The notes under the pieces: model-generated
Seen by the model: only the letters and a program-made list of their open reading frames with translations
Told to the model about the DNA's origin: nothing
Database searches by the model: none
From: a virus
Length of the DNA stretch: 64,000 nt
IMG/VR virus record: IMGVR_UViG_3300023174_000033
Location: 248,001-312,000 of that record
Strand: one strand, 5' to 3'
Shown: in pieces, positions 13,787 to 21,814 of the stretch
Position numbering within the stretch: the stretch's first letter is position 1
How the letters are laid out: the number at the start of each line of letters is the position of its first letter
Translations under genes and position numbers: made by a program

Positions 13787-15930
13787 GATTTCCAAGGACT
13801 TTTGAATGTCTGATTTTCAACTATCCTAGCTGCCCTTCTCCTCCGATTTACTGACAATAAAGCGGAGTAGTCATTTCCTTCGGTATAATCTTTTCTATCT
13901 AAAATTTGATTATAATAAGATAATCTATGTCCCTCTAATTTAGTTCTCGCATAATCCTCAACCATTTCACGGAATTCGTATTTACTAAAAACACTTGACA
14001 TATTAACCAAAGTCATCACGGTGTCGTCGTGTCCGATATCAGCAGCATATCTGACATTTCCAGATGGGGTTATATGTTTAACAAATGTGGTGATTTCTCG
14101 TATATTATCTTCATTCGTAATCAAAATATTTTTTCTATCCATATTATCTTGATAATCTTTAACGAGCATATTCTTATTTTCACCAATTTTAAGTCCAATT
14201 TTTTCCTCTGGTGAGTCAACTCTGTGTTTATATCTGAAAAAAACATTTGACCCATAGTTATTATTACCTTCAAATAAACCTGGTAAATGAGCTAGAAATT
14301 CATTTCCATAGTTATTTAATTCCAATACAACTTTGAAATTTTCAGAGTTGAAATATTCAAATAATAAACAATAGAATACCTCTGCGAGTTGTTTTACCGA
14401 AACCAAATTATTTCTGTATACGGCAATTTGTTCTAAACAGAAAAAATCAGACAAATGTGTATAAGAATTTTTTTGCATCTCAACTAAATCCTCTGATTTT
14501 GGAACTATTTTGAAAACATTTATGATTGAATAGTCTTGTCCCAAACCTTCTGAAATATCAACCGACATTATTCCTTTGACAGTATTTCTATCAATCGGTG
14601 AAAAAACTGAATCATCATCAACCCATTTCAATTCATCATAGGGGAATTTTAATCTTCTGTCCAACTCCTCCAACTTTTCGTAAACATAATTTTTCTTATT
14701 TGAAAGTAATCCCTCAATTATATGTTCTGAAAGTAATGACCTTGTGGCATTGACAAACCTCAACCCATATTCTTGGTTGAAAGCGTCCTCACCACCGATA
14801 TCTTTGACCGCCTCCTCTTTCCAAGTAGTTACTTCTGCTACACTTTGTATTGGTATCTCTTCTCCACTTTCTTTTAATATCTTTATAGACTTTGCCTGAA
14901 TTTCACTGCAAGTTTCATTGTTATAAACACAGATAACATCTTTTACTATATCTGTATAAAATTTCATTTCAATTTTAGTGAATTTATTGAACTCATTATT
15001 TACTTGATCAAAAACACTTTCTTTTGTGAGTCCATGTTCATACATCTTGTGATTATTTAGTCGGTATAAAGTGACAAATCTTCCAGGCACTTGATACCAA
15101 TAAACCCTCATAGCTTTGTAGTTATTCTTTAATGGATCACCATCAGGCCTTTCCGCATCGGTTAAAAGTCTATGAAATAAATTCATCCCATTTGGTGTAG
15201 ACGTAATTACAATCTTGGAATTTTCCACCGCAGATACTACTGGAAATACCGCAGTATAGTATGGTTCAATTATGTTTGATGGTATGTGGGCAAATTCATC
15301 CAAATATAGAAAGTCAATCGTAAAACCAATTGCAGGTGTTTTACTTCTAGCGGCCGATTTTATTCTACAACCATTTTCAAATATTATGGTTCTTTGATTC
15401 CAGTTTTTCAAACCAGTTTTTAGAAAAAATGGAAGATTTTGATAAATTGCTTTTATCTTATCAATAATTTCAATAGTAGTACTAGCTATATTTGCTACAA
15501 TCATTATGTTTTTATCATTATTGAATGTGACATAATGTAACATCGCGATAGCTGCATTTATGGTTTTCCCTATCTGCCTTGACCCCATGAGTATTGAAAA
15601 TCTACTTGCGGTATATAAATCAAGTATCTTTTTCTGATAATCCCTTAATTTTATATTTTGTATTGAACCATCCTCTGTTTTGATTTTACAATATTTTTCG
15701 GCAAAGTAATGTATATCAAGTTTACATTTGATGTATTCTTGGATCTCATCTTGACTCATCATGAAAGTGATGCCAGACTTTCTCAACCCTACTTCACTTT
15801 GAAACCATGGGTTTTCAAATCTTTTGATTACAACACCATCATTTATCCTATCAGTAACATCTTCAATTAATGTGGAAGTGAATATGATTTTCCTTACTTC
15901 TTCCTCCTTTTTTGAGGCCATAGGGCTCAT
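13783..15930 (-). CDS. gp17: Terminase large subunit (gp17-like)
   Basis: The 715 residues (T4 gp17 is 610) contain the packaging ATPase: Walker A SRQIGKT (117-123), Walker B FLYLDEFAHI with Asp211/Glu212 and the coupling motif TSTPNG (about 243-248). The C-terminal RNase H-like nuclease follows, with acidic residues in MSVDISEGLGQDYSII (about residue 450), VVLELNNYGNE and AADIGHDDTVM. The enzyme pumps DNA through the portal and makes headful cuts. Two starts are possible, ATG 15930 and ATG 15921 (MASKK), three codons apart. About 100 residues between ATPase and nuclease (VYNNETCSEIQAKS region) are longer than in T4. The gene diverges from the probable small subunit over 37 bases containing TATATAT. 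Confidence 0.96.
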   Translation of the reverse strand: MSPMASKKEEEVRKIIFTSTLIEDVTDRINDGVVIKRFENPWFQSEVGLRKSGITFMMSQDEIQEYIKCKLDIHYFAEKYCKIKTEDGSIQNIKLRDYQKKILDLYTASRFSILMGSRQIGKTINAAIAMLHYVTFNNDKNIMIVANIASTTIEIIDKIKAIYQNLPFFLKTGLKNWNQRTIIFENGCRIKSAARSKTPAIGFTIDFLYLDEFAHIPSNIIEPYYTAVFPVVSAVENSKIVITSTPNGMNLFHRLLTDAERPDGDPLKNNYKAMRVYWYQVPGRFVTLYRLNNHKMYEHGLTKESVFDQVNNEFNKFTKIEMKFYTDIVKDVICVYNNETCSEIQAKSIKILKESGEEIPIQSVAEVTTWKEEAVKDIGGEDAFNQEYGLRFVNATRSLLSEHIIEGLLSNKKNYVYEKLEELDRRLKFPYDELKWVDDDSVFSPIDRNTVKGIMSVDISEGLGQDYSIINVFKIVPKSEDLVEMQKNSYTHLSDFFCLEQIAVYRNNLVSVKQLAEVFYCLLFEYFNSENFKVVLELNNYGNEFLAHLPGLFEGNNNYGSNVFFRYKHRVDSPEEKIGLKIGENKNMLVKDYQDNMDRKNILITNEDNIREITTFVKHITPSGNVRYAADIGHDDTVMTLVNMSSVFSKYEFREMVEDYARTKLEGHRLSYYNQILDRKDYTEGNDYSALLSVNRRRRAARIVENQTFKSPWKS

Positions 15931-15967
15931 TATTTTATGATATATATGGCAAACATTCCGGTCTCAT

Positions 15968-16576
15968 ATGGCAAAAAAAGACGAAAAATTGAACGATTTA
16001 AAGGATGAGTTCTCAAGAATCCAAGAAGAAAATAAAGACTTGGATGTATCAAAGTATCTAGCTAAAAAGGAAGATTTACCTGATTTTGGGTCAATTGAAA
16101 TTTATGATTATGATAAGGATCTTGTTGTATCGGAACTCTCCGCGAATGAGGTTTTGGAAGCTCTTTTTGAACTTTATTTTGGAGATATTGAGGGTATTCA
16201 AGAAAACAAATACCTTATAAAAAAGATGAAAGAAGATGCTCAAGTGTATGCGGAAACCATTTTTTTACAGAAAATGACAAGGAAGAACTTTCTTCAACAA
16301 TTGAAACAAATTGACAATGGGGACAATTCAGCTAGATTACATGAGGTGGTGAATCAATCAATTTCACAAGTTCGCGAGAATATAAAATTTGCCCAAAGTC
16401 AAAGAACGGAATTAGAAAAATACTATCGTGACATGAGAAAGGATTATGATAGAATGATGGAAAACTTAAAACAAACCAAAATTGAACAAGGCATTGAAAC
16501 AAAAACTGATGGTAAGATAGTGGATGCTAGAAGTTTGAATGATATGATTGAAAAAATGCTCAAGAATAAGGATTAA
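15968..16576 (+). CDS. gp16: Probable terminase small subunit (gp16-like)
   Basis: No single motif is decisive. The protein is 202 residues (T4 gp16 is 164), mostly helical, with a disordered charged N-terminus and a central region SARLHEVVNQSISQVRENIK (about 122-141) that matches the pattern of T4-like small terminases: an oligomerising helix pair after a short loop, then a coiled coil with many Lys and Glu. It is the immediate divergent neighbour of the large subunit. Small terminases form rings that recognise DNA and regulate gp17. In T4 genes 16 and 17 overlap on one strand; here they are head to head, which is unusual and lowers certainty. It overlaps the next minus-strand gene by 17 bases at the 3' end. 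Confidence 0.55.
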   Translation: MAKKDEKLNDLKDEFSRIQEENKDLDVSKYLAKKEDLPDFGSIEIYDYDKDLVVSELSANEVLEALFELYFGDIEGIQENKYLIKKMKEDAQVYAETIFLQKMTRKNFLQQLKQIDNGDNSARLHEVVNQSISQVRENIKFAQSQRTELEKYYRDMRKDYDRMMENLKQTKIEQGIETKTDGKIVDARSLNDMIEKMLKNKD

Positions 16577-17411
16577 AATTCTCAAAAGTCTTGACTATCT
16601 TTGAAATGTTCAAAACAACCTTTTTACTTTCAATCTTATTTCTTTGATTTGTATTAATCTTGTGACACCATAATATAGGTTTGAAATCTTCAATATCTTC
16701 TTTTATTACTTCTCTCAATCCATCTTTCGTCCTTGAGATTAGAAATTCCAAAGTATTATTTATTTCGTCAGTCAGTTTGAGTGTTTGTGAATTCACATCG
16801 TAGAAATGTACCTCATCAAATTTTGTTATTTCCTCATCAATGAAATTATTTCCTTCCGTTTTGTAACCAACTAAATGTTGTAAAAGAAGTCTGACCTTTT
16901 TGAATTTAATTTCATCGTCATTTTGGTTCATAAAATTATCTGAAATAAAATAAAAGGTTTTTACTTTCATCCCCATCTCCAATAGCTTTTCTTTTAAAGT
17001 TTCAATAATTTTGGTATATCTCTCCCTAATTTGTTTTGAACAGATAACGTACAAATCAATTACTTTATTTGTGAATTCGTGAAGAAAATCTTTATTCACT
17101 TCAAAATCTAAATTGTCTATAACCTCTGGATTCATAAATTCTTGCAAACTTATTCCAATATCAGATAGATTAATTTTAAAGTTTTTACATTTAATTTTAA
17201 TATTATTCCAAAGGTCAGTTGGTAACCAATAGGTTTCACCGTTGAAATTTACTTTATTTCCTTGGGTTTTATAAATTCCATTTTTTATTAAATTAAAATC
17301 AGATTTTGATATTTTAAATATTGGTTGATTGGCATTTTTCTTATCTACAATCCAGACTTTATTTTCTAGATTCACCAAAGCATCAAAATCAATAAATACT
17401 CCTAAACTCAT
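16560..17411 (-). CDS. HAD-like protein, 283 aa
   Basis: The start is placed at ATG 17411 (MSLGVFIDFDAL). A longer reading to 17498 would run through the upstream gene's terminator and stop codon. HAD-superfamily motifs can be matched in order: motif I VFIDFDAL (D-x-D, residues 4-11), motif II VICSK (about 122), a Lys-containing stretch FKKVRLLLQHL and motif IV FDEVHFYDVN (about 200). HAD enzymes are phosphatases or related phosphotransferases; DNA-end processing is one possibility in phages. The substrate is unknown, and the motif II Ser in a CS context makes activity uncertain. The C-terminal 60 residues are basic. It overlaps the putative small terminase gene tail-to-tail by 17 bases. Confidence 0.55.
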   Translation of the reverse strand: MSLGVFIDFDALVNLENKVWIVDKKNANQPIFKISKSDFNLIKNGIYKTQGNKVNFNGETYWLPTDLWNNIKIKCKNFKINLSDIGISLQEFMNPEVIDNLDFEVNKDFLHEFTNKVIDLYVICSKQIRERYTKIIETLKEKLLEMGMKVKTFYFISDNFMNQNDDEIKFKKVRLLLQHLVGYKTEGNNFIDEEITKFDEVHFYDVNSQTLKLTDEINNTLEFLISRTKDGLREVIKEDIEDFKPILWCHKINTNQRNKIESKKVVLNISKIVKTFENFNPYS

Positions 17412-17433
17412 AGTAATATTATATATTAAATAA

Positions 17434-17460
17434 AAAAACCCATCGTAAAGATGGGTTTTT
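17434..17460 (-). terminator. Rho-independent terminator
   Basis: An 11-bp perfect stem AAAAACCCATC/GATGGGTTTTT with a five-base loop lies three bases past the stop of the 150-residue gene. It separates that gene from the HAD-like gene. Confidence 0.9.
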
Positions 17461-17463
17461 AAT

Positions 17464-17916
17464 TTATTTAGTGAATCCCTTTTCAAGGGCAAATTCATAA
17501 AGTGTTGGTAAATTCAAATATTTTATAAACAAATCTCTTATTTCTCCCATAGTTTTTGATTTATTAACTATCCATTTTACTAAAAACTTATACTCGTTCT
17601 CAAACTCATCTTCTACTTCATTCCAAGGTTTGGTATAATTTGAAAGTTTTACCCATTCCCTATCACCACCTGTTAACCAATATAAAGATTTTCTTGGTTG
17701 GATGGAATCGTTATTGGCTGATATCTTTTGTTCCCAAAAAGATTTTGTCACGTCATTGCTTCTCATCATAATCGCGACTGCTTCAGCTACATCTTCGGTT
17801 ACATGGTTATCAAATTCAAAGAATATTTGTTGATTAGTAGTAGGTACTAAATTTACAAAATCTTTGATCTCCCTTGTTTTGATGAGGTCTTGTCTTGTTG
17901 AACGTCTTTTGCCCAT
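17464..17916 (-). CDS. Hypothetical protein, 150 aa
   Basis: Unrecognised. The N-terminus is basic (MGKRRSTRQDLIKTREIK) and could bind nucleic acid. The rest is an apparently globular, Trp- and Phe-containing mixture (SLYWLTGGDREWVKLSNY, EYKFLVKWIVNKSK). There is no membrane segment or cysteine motif. It is 23 bases downstream of the small repeat protein on the same strand and ends at a strong terminator, so the two probably form one short transcript. Confidence 0.55.
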   Translation of the reverse strand: MGKRRSTRQDLIKTREIKDFVNLVPTTNQQIFFEFDNHVTEDVAEAVAIMMRSNDVTKSFWEQKISANNDSIQPRKSLYWLTGGDREWVKLSNYTKPWNEVEDEFENEYKFLVKWIVNKSKTMGEIRDLFIKYLNLPTLYEFALEKGFTK

Positions 17917-17939
17917 AAAATTTAATGATTTTTTATAAT

Positions 17940-18227
17940 CTATGTAAGATTTATTCCACTTAGGAATTTACCATGAAAGTTTCCATTTTCAAATATACCA
18001 TTTTCAAATATACCATAGAAATTTCCCCCTTTGAATATACCATAATGCCAATGGCCAGAATAAAAAATGCCATCATGCCAAATTAAAGTGCCGTTTCTGA
18101 TTTCAATTTTGGCTTCCTCAATTTCAGAGTCAACCAGCCAGTGTAAATTCTCCTTCTCAAGAATTTGTGCAATCTCTCTTTGATTAGTAATTTTTGTGTT
18201 TCCGTATATTAGTTCCAAAAATCTCAT
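17940..18227 (-). CDS. Small protein with GxF/NGxF aromatic repeats
   Basis: Residues 1-45 are helical and charged. From about residue 47 the sequence runs in short steps ending in G-x-F: WHDGIFYSG, HWHYGIFKGG, NFYGIFENG, IFENGNFHGKF. This spacing of about five residues resembles the WNGGTW-type beta-repeat proteins of phages and bacteria and gives a small stacked beta structure. The function is unknown. The gene is the first of a two-gene minus-strand unit; its upstream region is shared, back to back, with the 912-residue gene. Confidence 0.6.
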   Translation of the reverse strand: MRFLELIYGNTKITNQREIAQILEKENLHWLVDSEIEEAKIEIRNGTLIWHDGIFYSGHWHYGIFKGGNFYGIFENGIFENGNFHGKFLSGINLT

Positions 18228-18363
18228 AAAAAATTAACAAAATTGCATAAATTAATTAAACTCATAGTATATATAACTACTTTTTTGATTTATTTTTCCT
18301 TTTCCTTTTTTTTTTCAACAATTCCTGGGGAGGGGTTAAAATTATTTTTTCCCCACTCAAATG

Positions 18364-18375
18364 TTAATATATAAA
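18364..18375 (+). promoter_or_regulatory. Candidate late promoter TTAATATATAAA
   Basis: It lies about 20 bases before the ATG at 18396, inside a 168-base divergent gap that is otherwise very T-rich. The core is the same as before both sheath genes. Confidence 0.45.
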
Positions 18376-18395
18376 TGAAATTTTAATTTCTCCAA

Positions 18396-21134
18396 ATGAA
18401 ATACCTACAAAGAAGAGACGATTTTTTACAACTAAAAAATATTGACATTGAAAATGAAGATACTATAAAGTTATTCAAAAGTTCCGAAATGATACGTGAA
18501 ACCTTTGAAAATGACATAACTTGGGGTGGTTCGCTAGTAGGTAGACTTATAAATTCAGTAATCAGATATAGTAAGATTTTAGTTCAAGCTCAAAGAATAA
18601 AGAGTATAATTCCTCAAATTGAAAGATGTTTGAATGAACTATTAGCAATTGCCGTTTTTGATGAAGACCAAAGAAAGAAGATTGCCTTGGTCACTGTACA
18701 ATTCCTTTTAGAAGAAATAATAAAAGTGGTGAAATCAAATTTATCAGTTCAAGTAAAAATTACACAATTGGCTGGTGATGAGAATGGTGAAGGTGGTTTA
18801 ATTGATAATGTAATCAAAAAATTAGAGGAAAGTGTTGATGAGACTGATTTTCCAGATAAAAATGATGTTATCGCTAAACTTAAAAAGTTTAAAGAAGAAT
18901 TATTAAAATTAAGAGGTGATGAAACTCCCGAGGAAGAGGAGGAATCCGATGATGAAGAGCCAAGTTCAAATTTTAAAGAAGAAATAACTGAATTTTTAAA
19001 ATCAATTTTGGATTTATTTAATTTTTTTAAAAAATCACCAGAAGGAGAGAAAAAGACTAAACTTACTTGGAAAGGTAAAGAGGTTATAATAGTTAGTAAG
19101 GGGAATAAAAAATTAGGAGCCGGAGATGATCAAACTTGGAATACTACAGATGATGAATTTGACGGCAATCCACCAAAAAAAATAGTTCCTCCTGGTAGCA
19201 TACAAGTTATAGTTAAGAATCCAGTAACCAATAAATTTGATAAAGATTCAGAAATAGCTATTGTAAAACCAACAGAATTGAAGAAAGAATCCTTATTGGT
19301 TGAAAATTTGACACCAGAGGTTGAAAAACAAGTTCAAAATGCTAAAAGTAAAATTCAAAAAGCTTTTAAATTTTCCGAGATGGGTAAATATGAAAGTTTA
19401 TTCACTAAATTATTAAATGATTGTGAATCTGGTAATGAGGTGAGTATTGGATACGCAAAAGAAATTATGAAACAAGTCTTTAAAAATGAAATTACCGAAG
19501 GTAAACCGATTTCGTTTGAGGAACTCATAAAAGAAGCCGCTGAACCATTTTTTAAGACAGAGTACAAAGTTCTTCCAAAAGTGATTTCATTGTTGGGTAG
19601 GGTTTTGATGTCATTAAAAGATAGTATTGAATTTACTGGAAATTTTGGAGATTTGAGTGGTCACATAAAATCGTTTGTAGAGGGATATACAAAAATAAAA
19701 GAAACTTTAAAATCCGAATCCGAGGAAAAAGAGAATGTAGAGGTAAGTGAAGAAGGTGCTGGTGAAACGACTGCCGGTGAAAAATCAATTACAACAACAC
19801 AATCTCAAACTGAAAAGTTTAACTATAAACCCATATTTGAAAAAGATGAGCCGGGTAAAATTGGTGATGCTTTGGATAAGGTCATGGAAGCTTGGAGAAA
19901 TAATATCACGGTTGAAGAAGAAAAGAAATGGTCGGTAGATAAGACCTTAGCTAAAAAACTTGAGAATGATGGTAAAAAAGCAGAGAATAGTAAATTGACG
20001 ATTGACATAAGTAAGAAGGAAAACTTTGATTACATAGTTGAAATAGCTGATTTATTTGGAAAAGCTTATAAAATGTATGCTACGAATTGGATACCCTCTG
20101 GTAGACCAGGAGGTATTATTTCTTTGAGTACTTTAAGAGAATACAAATATATTGGTGATGAAACCACCTCAAGATCGGATTGGGGTAGAGATAAAGGAGA
20201 TGGTAATCCAGGTGAAGGTCCTTGGGCGGCTTTGAAAGTTTATAAGAAATTTGAGGATGGGATTATGGGATTATTGAAAAATAATCAATATAGAAAAATT
20301 CTTGCTAATTCTAGATTTAAGAATAGTGGTCCAAACCAAGCAGAAGGTTCAGGTAAAACACTTTTCAAATTCATGAATAATATGTTAAGTGGTATCAAAG
20401 GAGACTATGATAAAAATAGACACGAACTTTTTGCTGAATATTTTGGACAAGAGGGATCGGACCGGGCAGAATTTAAACCTGTTGGTGGTGGTGGTAATAA
20501 TGATATCTTACCAGGGAATCAAGGTGAAAAGGGATCTGTGTCCTTCTTGAAGGGAACCACCGGTATAACTTTAGCCGATGTGAGAGAAAGTGGGCAGTAT
20601 AATAAATCATTTGGGTATGTTGAAGGTGTTATAAATGGCAAAACCGATCAAAAAATGATAATATATTTTAATTCTGTTGTGAAAATTGATAAGAAAATGT
20701 TTCTATTTTGTAGGGTCCACCTGAGTAAGAATAATAAACAATCTTTGGTTTCTTCATACTTGAAAAAAACTATGGAAGATAAAAAACTCAAATTGGACAA
20801 GTCTTTGCCGGAAAATGTCAATGAATTAGTTTATTTTTTACCAATTGAAATGGATGGATCAAAGAAATATTTCAGAAAAGGAGTAGAATTAAATTTGAAA
20901 TGCATCAACATTAAAAAATTAGAAACAGATGAACCAATAACTTTAAAAATCAAACCTACAAAAGATATTTTTATACTTGGTTATGTTGATGAAAACAAAG
21001 ATGGAAAACAAACTCAAAAAGTTTTGAGTCTTGATGGAGAACCTTTCAGAAATCCAAGTGGCGACTTAAAAATAAACCTCGCTCAAAAATTCAAAGACAA
21101 GGAGAGTTTGAGGAAAAAATTTGGAATGCAATAA
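18396..21134 (+). CDS. Large internal-protein candidate, 912 aa, function unknown
   Basis: I recognise no enzyme domain. The start MKYLQRRDDFLQL partly matches the capsid-targeting-like signature, and no signal peptide is present. Residues 40-180 are helical (AQRIKSIIPQIERCLNELL), followed by acidic linkers (TPEEEEESDDEEPSS). Helical blocks continue to about residue 450, then comes a second acidic, Thr-rich linker. The C-terminal half contains Gly-rich loops (KPVGGGGNNDILPGNQG) and a beta-like end. Charged helical domains joined by acidic linkers would suit a multi-part protein packaged with DNA or a virion interior component. It is the first gene of a plus-strand unit with the next coiled-coil gene and lies upstream of the sheath genes. 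The role remains open. Confidence 0.6.
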   Translation: MKYLQRRDDFLQLKNIDIENEDTIKLFKSSEMIRETFENDITWGGSLVGRLINSVIRYSKILVQAQRIKSIIPQIERCLNELLAIAVFDEDQRKKIALVTVQFLLEEIIKVVKSNLSVQVKITQLAGDENGEGGLIDNVIKKLEESVDETDFPDKNDVIAKLKKFKEELLKLRGDETPEEEEESDDEEPSSNFKEEITEFLKSILDLFNFFKKSPEGEKKTKLTWKGKEVIIVSKGNKKLGAGDDQTWNTTDDEFDGNPPKKIVPPGSIQVIVKNPVTNKFDKDSEIAIVKPTELKKESLLVENLTPEVEKQVQNAKSKIQKAFKFSEMGKYESLFTKLLNDCESGNEVSIGYAKEIMKQVFKNEITEGKPISFEELIKEAAEPFFKTEYKVLPKVISLLGRVLMSLKDSIEFTGNFGDLSGHIKSFVEGYTKIKETLKSESEEKENVEVSEEGAGETTAGEKSITTTQSQTEKFNYKPIFEKDEPGKIGDALDKVMEAWRNNITVEEEKKWSVDKTLAKKLENDGKKAENSKLTIDISKKENFDYIVEIADLFGKAYKMYATNWIPSGRPGGIISLSTLREYKYIGDETTSRSDWGRDKGDGNPGEGPWAALKVYKKFEDGIMGLLKNNQYRKILANSRFKNSGPNQAEGSGKTLFKFMNNMLSGIKGDYDKNRHELFAEYFGQEGSDRAEFKPVGGGGNNDILPGNQGEKGSVSFLKGTTGITLADVRESGQYNKSFGYVEGVINGKTDQKMIIYFNSVVKIDKKMFLFCRVHLSKNNKQSLVSSYLKKTMEDKKLKLDKSLPENVNELVYFLPIEMDGSKKYFRKGVELNLKCINIKKLETDEPITLKIKPTKDIFILGYVDENKDGKQTQKVLSLDGEPFRNPSGDLKINLAQKFKDKESLRKKFGMQ

Positions 21135-21135
21135 A

Positions 21136-21693
21136 ATGTTACTTAAATATTCAGAATTTTTGAGAGAGAATGTAGAGGTTTATCAAACAGATGATCCAAG
21201 CCTAGCTTCAAGAAAGAATTTATTGAACGATTTGGAAAAACAATCCAAAGAATTTTTACAAAAAAGAGTTGAATTAGATAACATCTATTTAACTTATAAG
21301 GACGAGGGTGACCTCATTAATAAATTATCAGCCAGAGGATTTATCAAGAAAACTGGTAATAAAAAAAATATAGAATTTGAGAATCCCATACTTTCAATTT
21401 ATAGTGGTGCTAGTCAAAAAACCAGAAACTTGAAAGATATAGAAAAATCTGTTGAGGAATTGAAAGGAAAATTAAAGGAAAAAAATGATTATCTTCAGAA
21501 AAATCCAAACTCAAAAGAATCGGTGGGTGGTGAAATTGAAACTCTTAATAAAGAACTTGAGGAAAAGAACAAGCAAGTAGAAAATATTTCAAAACAAATA
21601 GTTGAGATTCAACGAGTTTCCAATCAAAGGTTAAAGGAAATCACCAAGAGTTTTAAGGACACGAACAAACAAGTTAGGAGTGATTTGAAATGA
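21136..21693 (+). CDS. Coiled-coil protein with capsid-targeting-like start, 185 aa
   Basis: The start is taken as ATG 21136, one base after the previous stop; an upstream TTG would add five unconserved residues. It opens MLLKYSEFLRENVE, similar to the T4 internal-protein targeting peptide MKTYQEFIAE, with LRE as a possible protease site at residues 9-11. The rest is highly charged and predicted helical. A long coiled coil runs from about residue 100 to the end (KDIEKSVEELKGKLKEKND, then EIETLNKELEEKNKQVEN). Tight spacing to the 912-residue gene argues that the two are made together and may act together. Confidence 0.65.
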   Translation: MLLKYSEFLRENVEVYQTDDPSLASRKNLLNDLEKQSKEFLQKRVELDNIYLTYKDEGDLINKLSARGFIKKTGNKKNIEFENPILSIYSGASQKTRNLKDIEKSVEELKGKLKEKNDYLQKNPNSKESVGGEIETLNKELEEKNKQVENISKQIVEIQRVSNQRLKEITKSFKDTNKQVRSDLK

Positions 21694-21756
21694 AAAAATA
21701 ATGAGCAGAATTAAAAAATTAAAACCGAAATTTTCAAATAATATCTTCAATAAATT

Positions 21757-21814
21757 ATGAAAAAATTGGTTTTTAGTTTTAATATATAAAATAAACAAAA
21801 AAAAATACATTACT
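21757..21814 (+). repeat. 58-bp promoter/leader repeat, copy 1 (sheath A)
   Basis: The sequence directly upstream of the first sheath gene is repeated almost base for base upstream of the second (26125-26182). It contains TTAATATATAA at 21779-21789 as a probable late promoter and an A-rich stretch before the ATG that probably serves as the ribosome-binding region, since no Shine-Dalgarno sequence is present. Confidence 0.85.

Noticed and set aside
17412-17498. Longer reading of the HAD-like gene starting at 17498
   Set aside because: It would begin inside the upstream gene and cross that gene's stop and a strong terminator hairpin; the HAD motif I starts right after ATG 17411.
21757-21789. 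Ten-codon mini-ORF (MKKLVFSFNI) in both sheath leaders
   Set aside because: It overlaps the promoter-like element, so it would lie upstream of the transcript start; its conservation is explained by duplication of the promoter region.
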